From positions 1 to 54,841 of the forward strand of contig SCSE01000014.1 in NCBI GenBank assembly GCA_004298015.1: a DNA stretch of 54,841 nucleotides, read 5' to 3'. The notes below the pieces were generated by a model that did no database searches, had not been told where the DNA came from, and saw nothing but the letters and a program-made list of their open reading frames with translations. Made by a program: the position numbers and the translations under genes. The DNA is from Rhodanobacter sp. Lineage in GTDB: Bacteria > Pseudomonadota > Gammaproteobacteria > Xanthomonadales > Rhodanobacteraceae. Shown here piece by piece: positions 43,069-52,338 of the stretch; the first letter of the stretch is position 1, and every line of letters begins with the position of its first letter.

Positions 43069-44537
43069 GCAAAAAACCCGAGCTGTCGTTCTGGCAGATC
43101 TGGAACATGTGCTTCGGTTTTCTCGGCATCCAGTTCGGCTTCGCATTGCAGAACGCCAATGTCAGCCGGATTTTCCAGACGCTGGGCGCAAACGTCGACC
43201 ACATCGCCATCCTGTGGATCGCCGCACCGCTCACCGGACTGATCGTGCAGCCGATCATCGGCCACTACTCCGACCGCACCTGGAACCGCTTCGGTCGCCG
43301 TCGCCCGTATTTTTTCGTCGGTGCGGTGCTCGCCACGCTGGCGCTGCTGGCGATGCCCAACGCACCGGTGTTGTGGGTGGCGGCCGGCCTGCTGTGGATC
43401 ATGGATGCGTCGTTCAACATCTCGATGGAGCCGTTCCGTGCCTTTGTCGGTGATCAGCTGCCGCCAAGCCAGCGTCCGCTGGGCTTCTCGATGCAAAGCG
43501 TGTTCATTGGCGTGGGCGCGGTGGTGGCTTCGTTCCTGCCCTACCTGCTGGCGCACTGGGGCGTGGCCAACACGGCCGCGCCGAGCGAAGTGCCGGACAC
43601 GGTGAAGTACGCATTCTACGCGGGCGGCGCCACGCTGCTGGGCGCGATGCTGTGGACCGTGCTGACCACGCGCGAATACCCGCCCGAGCAACTGCAAAGT
43701 TTTGACGACGCACACCCCGCCTCGGAAGCCCCCGCATCGACGGCGGTGAAACCCGGCGTCGGCTTGGTCTGGTTGCTGGCCGGCGCACTCGGCGCCGTGG
43801 CGATCTGGTACTGGGCGCTGGCGCGCGAACTGTACCTGCTGGCCGGGATGGCTGCGGTCTATGGCTCCGCGCAGATATGGCTGTCGCAGACCCTGAGCCG
43901 TGGCATGGCCGCCCAGATACTCAGCGATCTGCATGCCATGCCGCCGGCCATGCGCCGGCTCGCCTGGGTACAGTTCTTCTCGTGGTTCGCGATGTTCGCG
44001 ATGTGGATCTACACCACGCCAGCCGTGACACAGACACTTTACGGAAGCGCGGACGCCACCTCCGTGGCCTACAACACCGGGGCCAACTGGGTCGGCATTC
44101 TGTTCGGCGCCTACAACGGCTTTGCCGCGCTGGCGGCACTCGTCATTCCCTGGCTGGTGCGCCGCGTCGGCCTGCGCTGGGGCCACCTGATCAACCTGTG
44201 GCTGGGCGGCGCGGGGCTGCTGTCGTTCCTGCTGATCCGCGACCCGGACTGGCTGCTCGTTTCGATGATCGGCGTGGGCTTCGCCTGGGCCTCGATCCTC
44301 TCGCTACCCTACGCGATGTTGTCGGACAACCTGCCCGCCGCCAAGATGGGCGTGTATATGGGCATCTTCAATTTCTTCATCGTGATTCCGCAACTGCTGG
44401 CCGCCAGCGTGCTGGGCGTGCTACTGAAGTTGGTTTTCCACGGCGAGCCGATTTGGGCGCTGGGTCTGGGTGGTACCAGCCTGATCGTGGCCGGGCTGTT
44501 CACGCTGCGCGTACGCGAACCCGATCCCGCCCGGTAG
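43065..44537 (+). CDS. SLC45-like MFS transporter, probable maltose/maltodextrin importer
   Basis: A 490-aa transporter with twelve predicted helices, of the glycoside-pentoside-hexuronide/SLC45-like group. Signatures: FWQIWNMCFGFLGIQFGFALQNANVSRIFQTLGA in parts, PLTGLIVQPIIGHYSDRTW, GRRRPYFFVGA and FNISMEPFRAFVGD. This N-terminal pattern is typical of proteobacterial maltose/sucrose carriers. It is coupled to the glycosidase gene (ATGA overlap) and followed by a secreted or periplasmic amylase. The stop codon TAG is made by the GTAG start of the REP element. Confidence 0.9.
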   Translation: MSKKPELSFWQIWNMCFGFLGIQFGFALQNANVSRIFQTLGANVDHIAILWIAAPLTGLIVQPIIGHYSDRTWNRFGRRRPYFFVGAVLATLALLAMPNAPVLWVAAGLLWIMDASFNISMEPFRAFVGDQLPPSQRPLGFSMQSVFIGVGAVVASFLPYLLAHWGVANTAAPSEVPDTVKYAFYAGGATLLGAMLWTVLTTREYPPEQLQSFDDAHPASEAPASTAVKPGVGLVWLLAGALGAVAIWYWALARELYLLAGMAAVYGSAQIWLSQTLSRGMAAQILSDLHAMPPAMRRLAWVQFFSWFAMFAMWIYTTPAVTQTLYGSADATSVAYNTGANWVGILFGAYNGFAALAALVIPWLVRRVGLRWGHLINLWLGGAGLLSFLLIRDPDWLLVSMIGVGFAWASILSLPYAMLSDNLPAAKMGVYMGIFNFFIVIPQLLAASVLGVLLKLVFHGEPIWALGLGGTSLIVAGLFTLRVREPDPAR

Positions 44538-44614
44538 CGCACCCTGTGCGCGATGGCCCTTGCAACCCGATGCAACACACATCGAAAGCGTTCGCGCACA
44601 GGGTGCGCTCCTAC
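44534..44614. repeat. Paired REP element, copy 3
   Basis: It starts GTAGCGCACCCTGTGCGCGA (the GAG after GTAG is missing compared with the other copies) and ends with the inverted arm CGCACAGGGTGCGCTCCTAC. It fills most of the gap between the MFS and amylase genes and supplies the MFS stop codon. It may attenuate transcription or stabilise the upstream mRNA inside this cluster. Confidence 0.85.
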
Positions 44615-44640
44615 ACAGACCGCTTTACGGAAGCCGACCC

Positions 44641-46329
44641 ATGACCAACCAGCGCCTGATCCCGGCCCTCGTCGCCACCCTCGCCTGCGGCCTCGTCCAA
44701 GCGGCCACGCCAGCGGCCATTCCCGAATTCGTCGGCACGGATGCAGCGTTCGCGTCCAACGCGATCTATTTCGTGATGACCGACCGCTTCGTCAATGGTG
44801 ACCGCTCAAACGACCATCGCCACCAGGGTGGCGCCCACCCCACCTTCAACATCCCGGTAACCGGTGCTCCGAAGGGCGAGAGCGCCAACATCGGTTACCT
44901 CGGCGGGGACTTCAAAGGCCTGCTGGAGAATGCCGGTTACATCCGCGAGATGGGTTTCGGCGCAGTTTGGATCACCCCGATCGTGGACAACCCGGATCAG
45001 GCCTTCACCGGCGGCGATCCGGTGCACTGGGGCTCGAAGTTCACCGACCAGGGCAAGACCGGGTTCCACGGCTACTGGGGCGTCAACTTCTACAAGCTCG
45101 ACGAACACCTGCCGAGCAAGAATCTGGATTTCGCCCAGTTCACCCGGAAGATGCACGCGCAGGGCCTGAAGGTCGTCCAGGACATCGTGCTCAATCACGG
45201 CTCTCCAGCCTTCAGCATGCCGGTGCGGCAACCACAGTTCGGGCAGATTTTCGACCAGCACGGCAAGCTGATCGCCGACCAGCAGAACCTGCCACCCTAC
45301 AAGCTCGATCCGGTACGCAACCCGTTGCATCGCTTCTACCACGCCTACGACGACCTGGTGCAGCTGTCCAACAATGACGACCAGAACCCGGCGGTGCTGG
45401 ACTACTTCGTCAGCGCGTACAACCAATGGATCGACCAGGGCGCCGATGCGTTCCGCATCGACACCATCAGCCACATGTCGACGGCGTTCTGGAAGCAGTT
45501 CAGCGCGCGCATCCGCGCCAGACACCCCGGCTTCTTCATGTTCGGCGAGGCGTTCGACTACAGCCCGGACAACATCGGCAAGTTCACCTGGGCAAGGAAC
45601 GGCGGCATCAGCGTGCTCGACTTCCCGTTGCGCGGACGTGTCGCCGAGGTGTTCGAGCATCCGGACAGCGACTACGCAAAGCTGCTCGACCGCCTGTACC
45701 TCACCAATGGGCCGTACCAGAACCCGTACGAGTTGGTGACCTTCTACGATAACCACGACATGGCACGGCTCAAGGCCAGCGACAACGGCTTCATCGACGC
45801 CAACAACTGGCTGTTCACCGCGCGCGGCATTCCGGCAATCTACTACGGCTCGGAAATCGGCTTCGAGCGCGGCAAGGCCGAGCATGAAGGCAACCGCAAC
45901 TACTTCGGCCAGCAGCGTATCGACGATGCGCCGAAAAGCCTGATCTACCGGCAACTCAAACGCATTGCGCGACTGCGTGAGGTCACGCCGGCGCTGCAGC
46001 GCGGACTGATGTTGCCGATCCGTTTCGCCGGCAACCAGGCCGCGTTCTATCGTGTGTACCAGAAGGGCAACACGCATCAGATCGCGCTGGTATTGCTCAA
46101 CAAGGGTGATCAGGCTGCCGACTTTACCGTCAGCGACGCGCTGCAAGCAGGCCACTGGAAACCCGCGTTCGGCGGCGAGAACATCACCGTGACCCATGGT
46201 GGCAGCCTGCACGCGACGGTCACCGCACATGGCGTGCAGGTCTACCTGCTCGATGCCCAGGCCACCCGCCCCGACCTCGTCGCCGCACTGACCCGGTCGA
46301 TGCAGGAGCGAGGCCACCCGATCGACTGA
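44641..46329 (+). CDS. GH13 alpha-amylase / cyclomaltodextrinase-type enzyme
   Basis: A 562-aa exported glycoside hydrolase of family 13. A signal peptide (LIPALVATLACGLVQAA) precedes the TIM barrel. The four GH13 regions are visible: VVQDIVLNHG (I), GADAFRIDTISHM with nucleophile Asp274 (II), FFMFGEAFD with acid/base Glu303 (III) and FYDNHDM with Asp373 (IV). The early NAIYFVMTDRFVNGDRSND block is typical of CGTase/amylase subfamilies. A C-terminal beta domain completes it. ATG 44641 gives a clean signal peptide; upstream in-frame sequence runs through the REP element. Confidence 0.92.
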   Translation: MTNQRLIPALVATLACGLVQAATPAAIPEFVGTDAAFASNAIYFVMTDRFVNGDRSNDHRHQGGAHPTFNIPVTGAPKGESANIGYLGGDFKGLLENAGYIREMGFGAVWITPIVDNPDQAFTGGDPVHWGSKFTDQGKTGFHGYWGVNFYKLDEHLPSKNLDFAQFTRKMHAQGLKVVQDIVLNHGSPAFSMPVRQPQFGQIFDQHGKLIADQQNLPPYKLDPVRNPLHRFYHAYDDLVQLSNNDDQNPAVLDYFVSAYNQWIDQGADAFRIDTISHMSTAFWKQFSARIRARHPGFFMFGEAFDYSPDNIGKFTWARNGGISVLDFPLRGRVAEVFEHPDSDYAKLLDRLYLTNGPYQNPYELVTFYDNHDMARLKASDNGFIDANNWLFTARGIPAIYYGSEIGFERGKAEHEGNRNYFGQQRIDDAPKSLIYRQLKRIARLREVTPALQRGLMLPIRFAGNQAAFYRVYQKGNTHQIALVLLNKGDQAADFTVSDALQAGHWKPAFGGENITVTHGGSLHATVTAHGVQVYLLDAQATRPDLVAALTRSMQERGHPID

Positions 46330-46515
46330 CCACGTTGTTGTCCAGCCCGTACCGAGGAGAGGCAGAACAGCGGCATGGCGCCGCCGTCTGGCAGAATCCG
46401 CACAGGATCAGAGCACTGGACGACCGTTGGATACCCCATGGCTGACGTGTAACCTCGCCACAAACGTGCTGCAGCTGGCATCGCAGGGCGCGCAAGCGGG
46501 CGCAGTTGGACCGCC

Positions 46516-47649
46516 ATGAGCCGCCGATCGACCCTCGTGCCTCGCCTCCGTGCATGCCTGAAAGCGGAATGGCTGTTGCTGCTTTTCACCACGCTCAGCC
46601 TGCTGCTGGCCGTGCTTGACCCGCAACCGCTGACGGCCTACCGGCGCTGGCTGCAACTGCCGACACTGGCCGGCCTGACCGGCTTGCTGCTGGCGATCCA
46701 GGGCATCCGCGACAGCGGTCTGGTGCAGCGCGCGGCCATCAGCATGGCGGCGAGAACCCACTCCTTGCGCGGCCTCGGCCTGTTGCTGGTGGCCGCGACG
46801 GCGCTGCTGGCGATGGTGTTGACCAATGACGTGAGCCTGTTCCTGATCGTGCCCTTGACGCTGGCCATCGGCAGCATGACGAACCTGCCGGTGCTCAAGA
46901 TGGTGGTTCTCGAAGCGCTGGCGGTGAATGCAGGCTCGACCCTGAGCCCGATCGGCAACCCGCAGAATCTGCTGCTCTGGCAACACGCACAGATGCCGTT
47001 TGCGCACTTCGTCGCGTTGATGCTGCCCGCCGCCACGGTGATGCTCGGCCTGGTGGCCGTTTTCGCCGTGCTGTGGTTGCCACGAGGCCGGGTGGAGCTG
47101 ACCGCAGGCGCGATCGACCATGCTCGCATTTCGCAGCGACTCGGCGCGTGGTCGATGGCGGCGCTACTGATGATGGTGCTTTGCCTGGAGTACGGCCACG
47201 CGATCGCCGGGGCCAGCCTGCTGCTCGCCGCCTATGCGCTGCTGGCGCGCCCGACGCTGGGGCGGATCGACGGCGGGTTGCTGCTCACCTTCGCGGCGAT
47301 CTTTCTCGGGCTTGGGCATCTCGCCGAGTTGCCCCAGATACGCCATGGACTGGATCAACTCGACTTCAGCCAGCCGTTGACCTTGTACGTCAGCGGCATC
47401 GTCGCCTCGCAGTTGATCAGCAATGTGCCGGCAACCGTCTTGCTGCTCGATCGTGCAACCGATCCCGTGGCGTTGGCGGTAGCGGTCAACGTGGGCGGCT
47501 TCGGCGTGGCCATCGGGTCGCTGGCAAACCTGATCGCGCTGCGTCTGGCCCGGCAACCGCGCGGCCTGCGCCTGCTGCATCGGGTGTCGGTACCGTTTCT
47601 GTTGCTGTGCGCGCCACTGGTGTACCTGGCGTGGCTTTGGCTCGGCTAA
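46516..47649 (+). CDS. ArsB/NhaD-superfamily anion permease (YbiR-like)
   Basis: A 377-aa inner-membrane protein with about ten predicted helices. Ion-transporter superfamily motifs occur twice: TNDVSLFLIVPLTLAIG in the first half with NAGSTLSPIGNPQNLLLW, and SNVPATVLLLDRATDP in the second half with GGFGVAIGSLANLIAL. This inverted repeat of N-x-P loop motifs is seen in ArsB, NhaD and SLC13-type carriers; length and context resemble E. coli YbiR. Substrate unknown. The 186-bp gap upstream of it shows no other gene. Confidence 0.87.
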   Translation: MSRRSTLVPRLRACLKAEWLLLLFTTLSLLLAVLDPQPLTAYRRWLQLPTLAGLTGLLLAIQGIRDSGLVQRAAISMAARTHSLRGLGLLLVAATALLAMVLTNDVSLFLIVPLTLAIGSMTNLPVLKMVVLEALAVNAGSTLSPIGNPQNLLLWQHAQMPFAHFVALMLPAATVMLGLVAVFAVLWLPRGRVELTAGAIDHARISQRLGAWSMAALLMMVLCLEYGHAIAGASLLLAAYALLARPTLGRIDGGLLLTFAAIFLGLGHLAELPQIRHGLDQLDFSQPLTLYVSGIVASQLISNVPATVLLLDRATDPVALAVAVNVGGFGVAIGSLANLIALRLARQPRGLRLLHRVSVPFLLLCAPLVYLAWLWLG

Positions 47650-47795
47650 GAGGCTGTGCAACAGCGCCACCTTTCCCCTGCTGAGCGCTCGCGACACCGG
47701 TATGCACACGGGTGTTTCTGAACACGACGCCTGGTCCGCGTCAACGTTCGGGATAGCGCTGCGTTGTTCTGTCCTCCCCCTCAAGGAGACATCTC

Positions 47796-48308
47796 ATGTA
47801 TCACAAAACCCTGCTGGCCTCCGCTCTGACTGTGTTGATCGCCGGCACGACCTCTGTCGCGATGGGCCAGCCCGCCGCCTCCACGCCGCCGCCCGCCGCC
47901 CATCAAATCACGGCAGCAAGTCTGCACAGGCATTTCTCACGTCATCGCGATCACGACATGCGACGCGGTCGTTCCGATGCGATGCGGAATGGCGTGATTG
48001 GCGATCTGCGCGGCCTAGAGCGGCTCTACCTGCGTGCCGGGCGCAGCCAGGATCTGGCGACGCTGTACCGCGACGTGTTGGCGAAATCCCGGGACCCGCG
48101 CGTGCGCAACTACGTCTACCGACATCTGGCACGCCTGCAGGCACAGCCGGCAAACTACGATCAGGCAATCGCGACCCTGCGCAAAGGTCTGGACGAAAAC
48201 CTCGCCAATGAGGCCCGCGTTATCGCCGAGCGCGACAAGATGCGTGCCGCCTGGCAGCAACGCCACGAGCGAGCCGGAGCGACCTCACCAGGCCAGGGCA
48301 ACCACTGA
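47796..48308 (+). CDS. Small exported helical protein, hypothetical
   Basis: A 170-aa protein with a signal peptide (LLASALTVLIAGTTSVAMG) and a proline/alanine linker. A His/Arg-rich stretch (HRHFSRHRDHDMRRGRSDAMR) is followed by helices with a TPR-like pattern (LERLYLRAGRSQDLATLYRDV, then NYVYRHLARLQAQPANYDQAIATLRKGL). AAGGAG is well placed before the ATG, and codon use matches the neighbours. I do not recognise the family. The charged region suggests metal or polyanion binding in the periplasm (inference). It converges with mazG. Confidence 0.75.
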   Translation: MYHKTLLASALTVLIAGTTSVAMGQPAASTPPPAAHQITAASLHRHFSRHRDHDMRRGRSDAMRNGVIGDLRGLERLYLRAGRSQDLATLYRDVLAKSRDPRVRNYVYRHLARLQAQPANYDQAIATLRKGLDENLANEARVIAERDKMRAAWQQRHERAGATSPGQGNH

Positions 48309-48353
48309 AAGGCGCCCCATGTCGCACCGGAGCTATCTGACCGGCCAGCGGCA

Positions 48354-49166
48354 TTATTCTGCTGATTCGTGCTGCTTGACCCGCTGCCAGAGCTGCTCCT
48401 GCTGCTCCAGCGAGCACTCGCGCAGCGCGCCACCCTCGGCGGAAACCAGTTGTTCCATGTGCCGAAAGCGCCGCTCGAACTTGGCATTCGCGTGGCGCAA
48501 TGCAGCTGAAAAATCGACCCCGGCGTGGCGCGTTAGGTTGACCAGCACGAACAACACATCCCCGATCTCATCCTCCAGCCGGGCCGGGTCGGCACCCTCG
48601 GCGAACTCGACCCGTACTTCCTCGACCTCCTCGGCCAGCTTGTCCAGCACCGGTTGCGGATCGGGCCAGTCGAAGCCCACGGCAGCGGCGCGTTGCTGCA
48701 GCTTCAACGCCCGCCGCCACTCCGGCAAGCCGGACGAAACGCCGGCCAGCGCGCTGTCGTCCGAACGCTCCCCTCTGGCCGCGCGCTCCGCCGCCTTGAT
48801 GACCTCCCACGCCTGCTTCTGTGCTGCCACGTCCGCATAGCGCACGCCCTCGAATACGTGAGGATGTCGACGCCGCATCTTGTCGCTGATGGCGTGGACC
48901 ACATCGGCAAAATCGAAATGTCCGGCCTCCTGCGCCATCCGGGCGTGAAACACCACCTGCAGCAACAAGTCGCCCAGCTCATCACGCAAGTCGTCGAAGT
49001 CGCCACGATCAATGGCATCGGCCACCTCGTAGGCTTCCTCGATGGTGTACGACGCGATCGATGAAAAATCCTGCTGCACGTCCCATGGACAACCGTGCTC
49101 GGGATCACGCAGACGCACCATGATCGCCAGCAGGTCGTCGAGGCCGTATCGGTCGGGTTCGCTCAT
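48354..49166 (-). CDS. mazG: Nucleoside triphosphate pyrophosphohydrolase MazG
   Basis: A 270-aa all-alpha NTP pyrophosphohydrolase that hydrolyses NTPs to NMP and pyrophosphate and tempers ppGpp-related responses. Two MazG domains are visible. The first has the complete metal-binding set: CPWDVQQDFSSIASYTIEEAYEVADAI and LRDELGDLLLQVVFHARMAQE. The second has EEVEEVRVEFA and LEDEIGDVLFVLVNLTRHAGVD. The length matches the two-domain E. coli enzyme. It is followed on the minus strand only by the convergent hypothetical gene. cysQ lies 93 bp upstream on the same strand. Confidence 0.96.
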   Translation of the reverse strand: MSEPDRYGLDDLLAIMVRLRDPEHGCPWDVQQDFSSIASYTIEEAYEVADAIDRGDFDDLRDELGDLLLQVVFHARMAQEAGHFDFADVVHAISDKMRRRHPHVFEGVRYADVAAQKQAWEVIKAAERAARGERSDDSALAGVSSGLPEWRRALKLQQRAAAVGFDWPDPQPVLDKLAEEVEEVRVEFAEGADPARLEDEIGDVLFVLVNLTRHAGVDFSAALRHANAKFERRFRHMEQLVSAEGGALRECSLEQQEQLWQRVKQHESAE

Positions 49167-49259
49167 CGCGTTGTGGATTCCATCACGACGGCCATGCCGT
49201 TCCGCCCATCAGCGGGAGGCATGGATGAGGAGGCACGCCGACGACACATGTCATCGCCA

Positions 49260-50075
49260 TCAACTTTTCACCGCGGCTCGCACGCGCCCAGCCCAGTCGA
49301 TCGCAGTATCGCCCACGGCAATGAATTCCGGATTCAGCAGCGACTCGCCACGGTTGTAGCGAAATGGCTGTCCGTGCAGGTCGAGCACCGCGCCACCAGC
49401 CTCCTGCAGTACGCTTTGTGCCGCAGCCGTATCCCATTCACTGGTCGGCCCGAGACGCAGATAGACATCGGCCTCCCCACGCGCGATCAGACAGAACTTC
49501 AACGAGGAGCCCAGCGGTACGCGCTGATAATCGGTGCCGAGCAAGCCCTGCAACATGCCATCCTGCAAGCTGCCATGCGAACGGCTTCCGACCAGTATCG
49601 GCGGCGTCGCCAACGCCCGGGTCTGCAGACGTTGCCAGTCGCCGCCAGCCGCCGTCTGCAACCACGCGCCCTCGCCATGCTCGGCCACATACAACTCACC
49701 GCTGACCGGCGCCAGCACCACGCCGAGTACGCTTCGATGATCGTCGATCAGGGCGATGTTGACGGTGAACTCGCCATTGCGCTTGACGAACTCGCGGGTG
49801 CCATCCAGAGGGTCCACCAGCCAGTAACGCGACCACTGCCGGCGCTCGGACCAGGGCAACACGCGCGCCTCTTCCGACAACACGGGCAACACCGGATCGA
49901 GTGACGACAAGGCAGCCATGATGACCTTCTGCGCCGCCAGGTCGGCCGCGGTCAGCGGTGAAGCATCCATCTTGGTCTGAACCGCGAAGTCTCCCTGATA
50001 GACGTCCAGGATCGCGGCACCGGCGGCGCGGGCAATCTCACCGATCTGACGGGCGAATGCCGGCGCCGTCTTCAT
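49260..50075 (-). CDS. cysQ: 3'(2'),5'-bisphosphate nucleotidase CysQ
   Basis: A 271-aa IMPase-superfamily phosphatase that removes the 3'-phosphate from PAP/PAPS, protecting sulfur assimilation and RNA turnover. Metal motifs: LPVLSEE, YWLVDPLDGTREFVKRNGEFTVNIALI (the REFVKRNGEFTVNIA form is diagnostic of CysQ) and the C-terminal WDTAAAQSVLQEAGG. The start overlaps the nudE stop by four bases, so the two are coupled, an arrangement also present in other gammaproteobacteria. Confidence 0.95.
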   Translation of the reverse strand: MKTAPAFARQIGEIARAAGAAILDVYQGDFAVQTKMDASPLTAADLAAQKVIMAALSSLDPVLPVLSEEARVLPWSERRQWSRYWLVDPLDGTREFVKRNGEFTVNIALIDDHRSVLGVVLAPVSGELYVAEHGEGAWLQTAAGGDWQRLQTRALATPPILVGSRSHGSLQDGMLQGLLGTDYQRVPLGSSLKFCLIARGEADVYLRLGPTSEWDTAAAQSVLQEAGGAVLDLHGQPFRYNRGESLLNPEFIAVGDTAIDWAGRVRAAVKS

Positions 50076-50629
50076 GTGCGCCGGAAGCGCCCGGCCAGAT
50101 ACTCACGGGCCATGAACAAGGCAGCGATCGAGCGACCCTCGGTCACGTCCTCGCGGCCCAGCAAGGTATGCAGCTCGGCCAGCTTCCACGGCACGACGTC
50201 GAGCTCCTCCGGTTCGTCGCCGGGGAGGCGCTCGGGATACAGATCCTGGGCCAGCACCACATGCGCCATATGTGTCATGTAGGCCGGAGACAGCGACAGG
50301 TTGTGCAGGATGGTCAGGCGGCGCGCACCATAGCCGACCTCTTCCTTCAGCTCGCGATCGGCGCCTTGCTCGGCGGTTTCATCCTGATCGAGGCGCCCCT
50401 TCGGCAGGCCGAGTTCGTAACGACCGACCCCGGCCCCGTATTCGCGCACCAGCAACACGGTCTCATCGTCCAACATCGGCACGATGATCACGGCCCCCAG
50501 GCCACTGGCCTTGAGCCGTTCGTAGGTACGCCGCTCGCCATTGGAGAACTCCAGATCGAGCTGCTCCACGTGCAGGAAATGACTGTCGGTGGCATCACGC
50601 GTGGCGTGGATGATCGGTGGCGGTCGCAT
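50072..50629 (-). CDS. nudE: ADP compounds hydrolase NudE
   Basis: A 185-aa Nudix hydrolase cleaving ADP-ribose, NADH and related compounds. The Nudix box is readable as GLPKGRLDQDETAEQGADRELKEEVGYG with the catalytic REL-EE core. The upstream strand block GLGAVIIVPMLDDETVLLVREYG and the downstream YMTHMAHVVLAQDLYPERL fit NudE. ATG at 50629; a GTG two codons earlier is possible. It is coupled to cysQ; both act on adenosine phosphates. Confidence 0.93.
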   Translation of the reverse strand: MRPPPIIHATRDATDSHFLHVEQLDLEFSNGERRTYERLKASGLGAVIIVPMLDDETVLLVREYGAGVGRYELGLPKGRLDQDETAEQGADRELKEEVGYGARRLTILHNLSLSPAYMTHMAHVVLAQDLYPERLPGDEPEELDVVPWKLAELHTLLGREDVTEGRSIAALFMAREYLAGRFRRT

Positions 50630-50690
50630 CGGCACAGTCTAGCAGCCTGCCGGACTTTGCTCAGCCCCTCAGGGCAAGGCGCTGCGCGAA

Positions 50691-51473
50691 CTAGGCCTTC
50701 GTCGCCAGTCGCCCCAGCGCCTGTCGGTAAATCGCCGGGGTGCCGGCCAGCACACTGCGCGTATCCAGTGTCAGCGGCGCACCATCCAGCTCGGTGAATA
50801 CCCCGCCTGCCTCGCGCACGATCACCGCCAGCGCGGCGATATCGAGAATATTCACGTCTGACTCGATCACCAGGTCCAGCCCACCCTGGGCCAGCAGGTG
50901 GTAGTGGCAAAAATCACCGTAACCGCGAATCCGGTTGCTGTCGCGGATCAAGGCACCGAGAGCATTCCAACGACTGTCGACGGTGAGCGTCTTGATGTTG
51001 CCGATGGAAATCGAGGCGGCGGCCAGTTCGCGGGTTTCCGCCACGCGCACACGCTCACCCTCGAACCAGGCTCCGGCGCCGGCGCTGGCCCACATCGTCT
51101 CGCCGTAGATCGGCGCACTGGAAACGCCCAGCACCAGCTCGTTGCCATCCATCAGCGCGATCTGGGTCGAAAAAAAGGGCGTGCGCCGCACGAAACTCTT
51201 GGTGCCATCCAGCGGGTCAACCAACCACATCAAACCGCCGCGCTCGCCATCCAGACCGAACTCCTCACCGTAGATCGACGCTTGCGGCAACGCGGCCTGC
51301 AGGATCTGCCGGATCACCCGCTCGGCCTCGCGGTCAGCAACCGTGACCGGCGTGGCATCCGGCTTCACCTCGACCTCCACACCGCGGCGCCAATAGTGCC
51401 GAATCACCTCGGCGGCGGCGTCCGCCGCCTCGCGTGCGGCGGCAAGGGCGGCGTGGATGATCTCTGGCGTCAT
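50691..51473 (-). CDS. hisN: Histidinol-phosphatase (IMPase family, HisN-type)
   Basis: A 260-aa IMPase-fold phosphatase. Metal motifs: IYGEEFG, MWLVDPLDGTKSFVRRTPFFSTQIALM and the C-terminal NILDIAALAVIVREAGG. The GTKSF(V/I)xGxPxFxTLIAL-like pattern is that of HisN-type histidinol-phosphate phosphatases rather than SuhB or CysQ. Histidine biosynthesis genes are not nearby. An alternative is a general inositol- or nucleotide-phosphatase. It lies 61 bp upstream of nudE on the same strand, so three IMPase/Nudix enzymes form one minus-strand run. Confidence 0.85.
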   Translation of the reverse strand: MTPEIIHAALAAAREAADAAAEVIRHYWRRGVEVEVKPDATPVTVADREAERVIRQILQAALPQASIYGEEFGLDGERGGLMWLVDPLDGTKSFVRRTPFFSTQIALMDGNELVLGVSSAPIYGETMWASAGAGAWFEGERVRVAETRELAAASISIGNIKTLTVDSRWNALGALIRDSNRIRGYGDFCHYHLLAQGGLDLVIESDVNILDIAALAVIVREAGGVFTELDGAPLTLDTRSVLAGTPAIYRQALGRLATKA

Positions 51474-51490
51474 GGTTCCGGGTTTCCTGA

Positions 51491-52270
51491 TTACGATCGC
51501 GACGGCAAGCCGCTGGCAAGACCGCCGTGGTGGTGAATGTGTACGGTGCCGTCGGCATCGGCCGATCCAAACCGGCTCAGCCAGCGATGCAAAACCGGAT
51601 CAGTCTGCCGCGGCCGGAGCGTGGCGTCCAATCGCCAGCCGATCGGACTCAATTGCAACTGGCTGTCCACCTGCAACGGACCGTGGCCGTCATCATGCAA
51701 CTGCGCCGTGATTACACCGCCGCGCGCCTGGGCCAGTACCTCCAAATTGCCCAACGCGACGGCACCGGCTTGCGTTTGCATGACGGCATGCTGCCACTGT
51801 GCCTGTGCCTGCAACTGCAGCGGCCAGCCACCTTGCAACAAAGCCTGATCGACGGTTGCCCGCAGCTCACCCTGGGGCTGACCGAACCCTGCAGCCGCCA
51901 GCACCTCCAGGCTGCCAAGATCAGCCTGAAGACTTGTCTTGTGCCATTGCATGCGCCCATCCGCAAGCCGTCGCATGGTGCCATTGAACGCCAGTTTCGG
52001 CCCCGAGAAATCGAGCCGCAAGCGAACCTGCCCCCACAGCGCACTCCGCGACAGCCGCCAGTGCAGTCGCCCCAGGGTCTGTCCAGCGGGACTCTGCACC
52101 CGGTTCGCACGACCGTTCCACAGCAAGCCCTGCACCTGTTGCAGCTGAATGCCATGCAACTGCGGCTCGACCCACGGCACCACCCAGCGCGCCGGCAGAA
52201 ACCACAGCAACAACCCGGCTGACAGCACCAGAACGGCCAGAAAAATCAGTGAATTCCGCACGTATTTCAA
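51491..52270 (-). CDS. gspN: Type II secretion system protein N (GspN)
   Basis: An about-259-aa bitopic protein: an N-terminal membrane helix (RNSLIFLAVLVLSAGLLLWFL) and a periplasmic beta-rich domain of repeated short strands (WVEPQLHGIQLQQVQGLLWNG at its start, then GRLHWRLSRSALWGQVRLRLDFSG). This is the GspN/XpsN pattern. No ATG is well placed; TTG 52270 is chosen, with GTG 52261 as alternative. No other gsp genes are in the window, so it stands apart from any main secretion operon. It diverges from bioA across about 68 bp. Confidence 0.8.
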   Translation of the reverse strand: MKYVRNSLIFLAVLVLSAGLLLWFLPARWVVPWVEPQLHGIQLQQVQGLLWNGRANRVQSPAGQTLGRLHWRLSRSALWGQVRLRLDFSGPKLAFNGTMRRLADGRMQWHKTSLQADLGSLEVLAAAGFGQPQGELRATVDQALLQGGWPLQLQAQAQWQHAVMQTQAGAVALGNLEVLAQARGGVITAQLHDDGHGPLQVDSQLQLSPIGWRLDATLRPRQTDPVLHRWLSRFGSADADGTVHIHHHGGLASGLPSRS

Positions 52271-52338
52271 CGGTGAATTCCCACCAAGACGTGATTGATC
52301 GACTTGAGCCTGCAGCGCCCATCCCCGATGATAACCGG

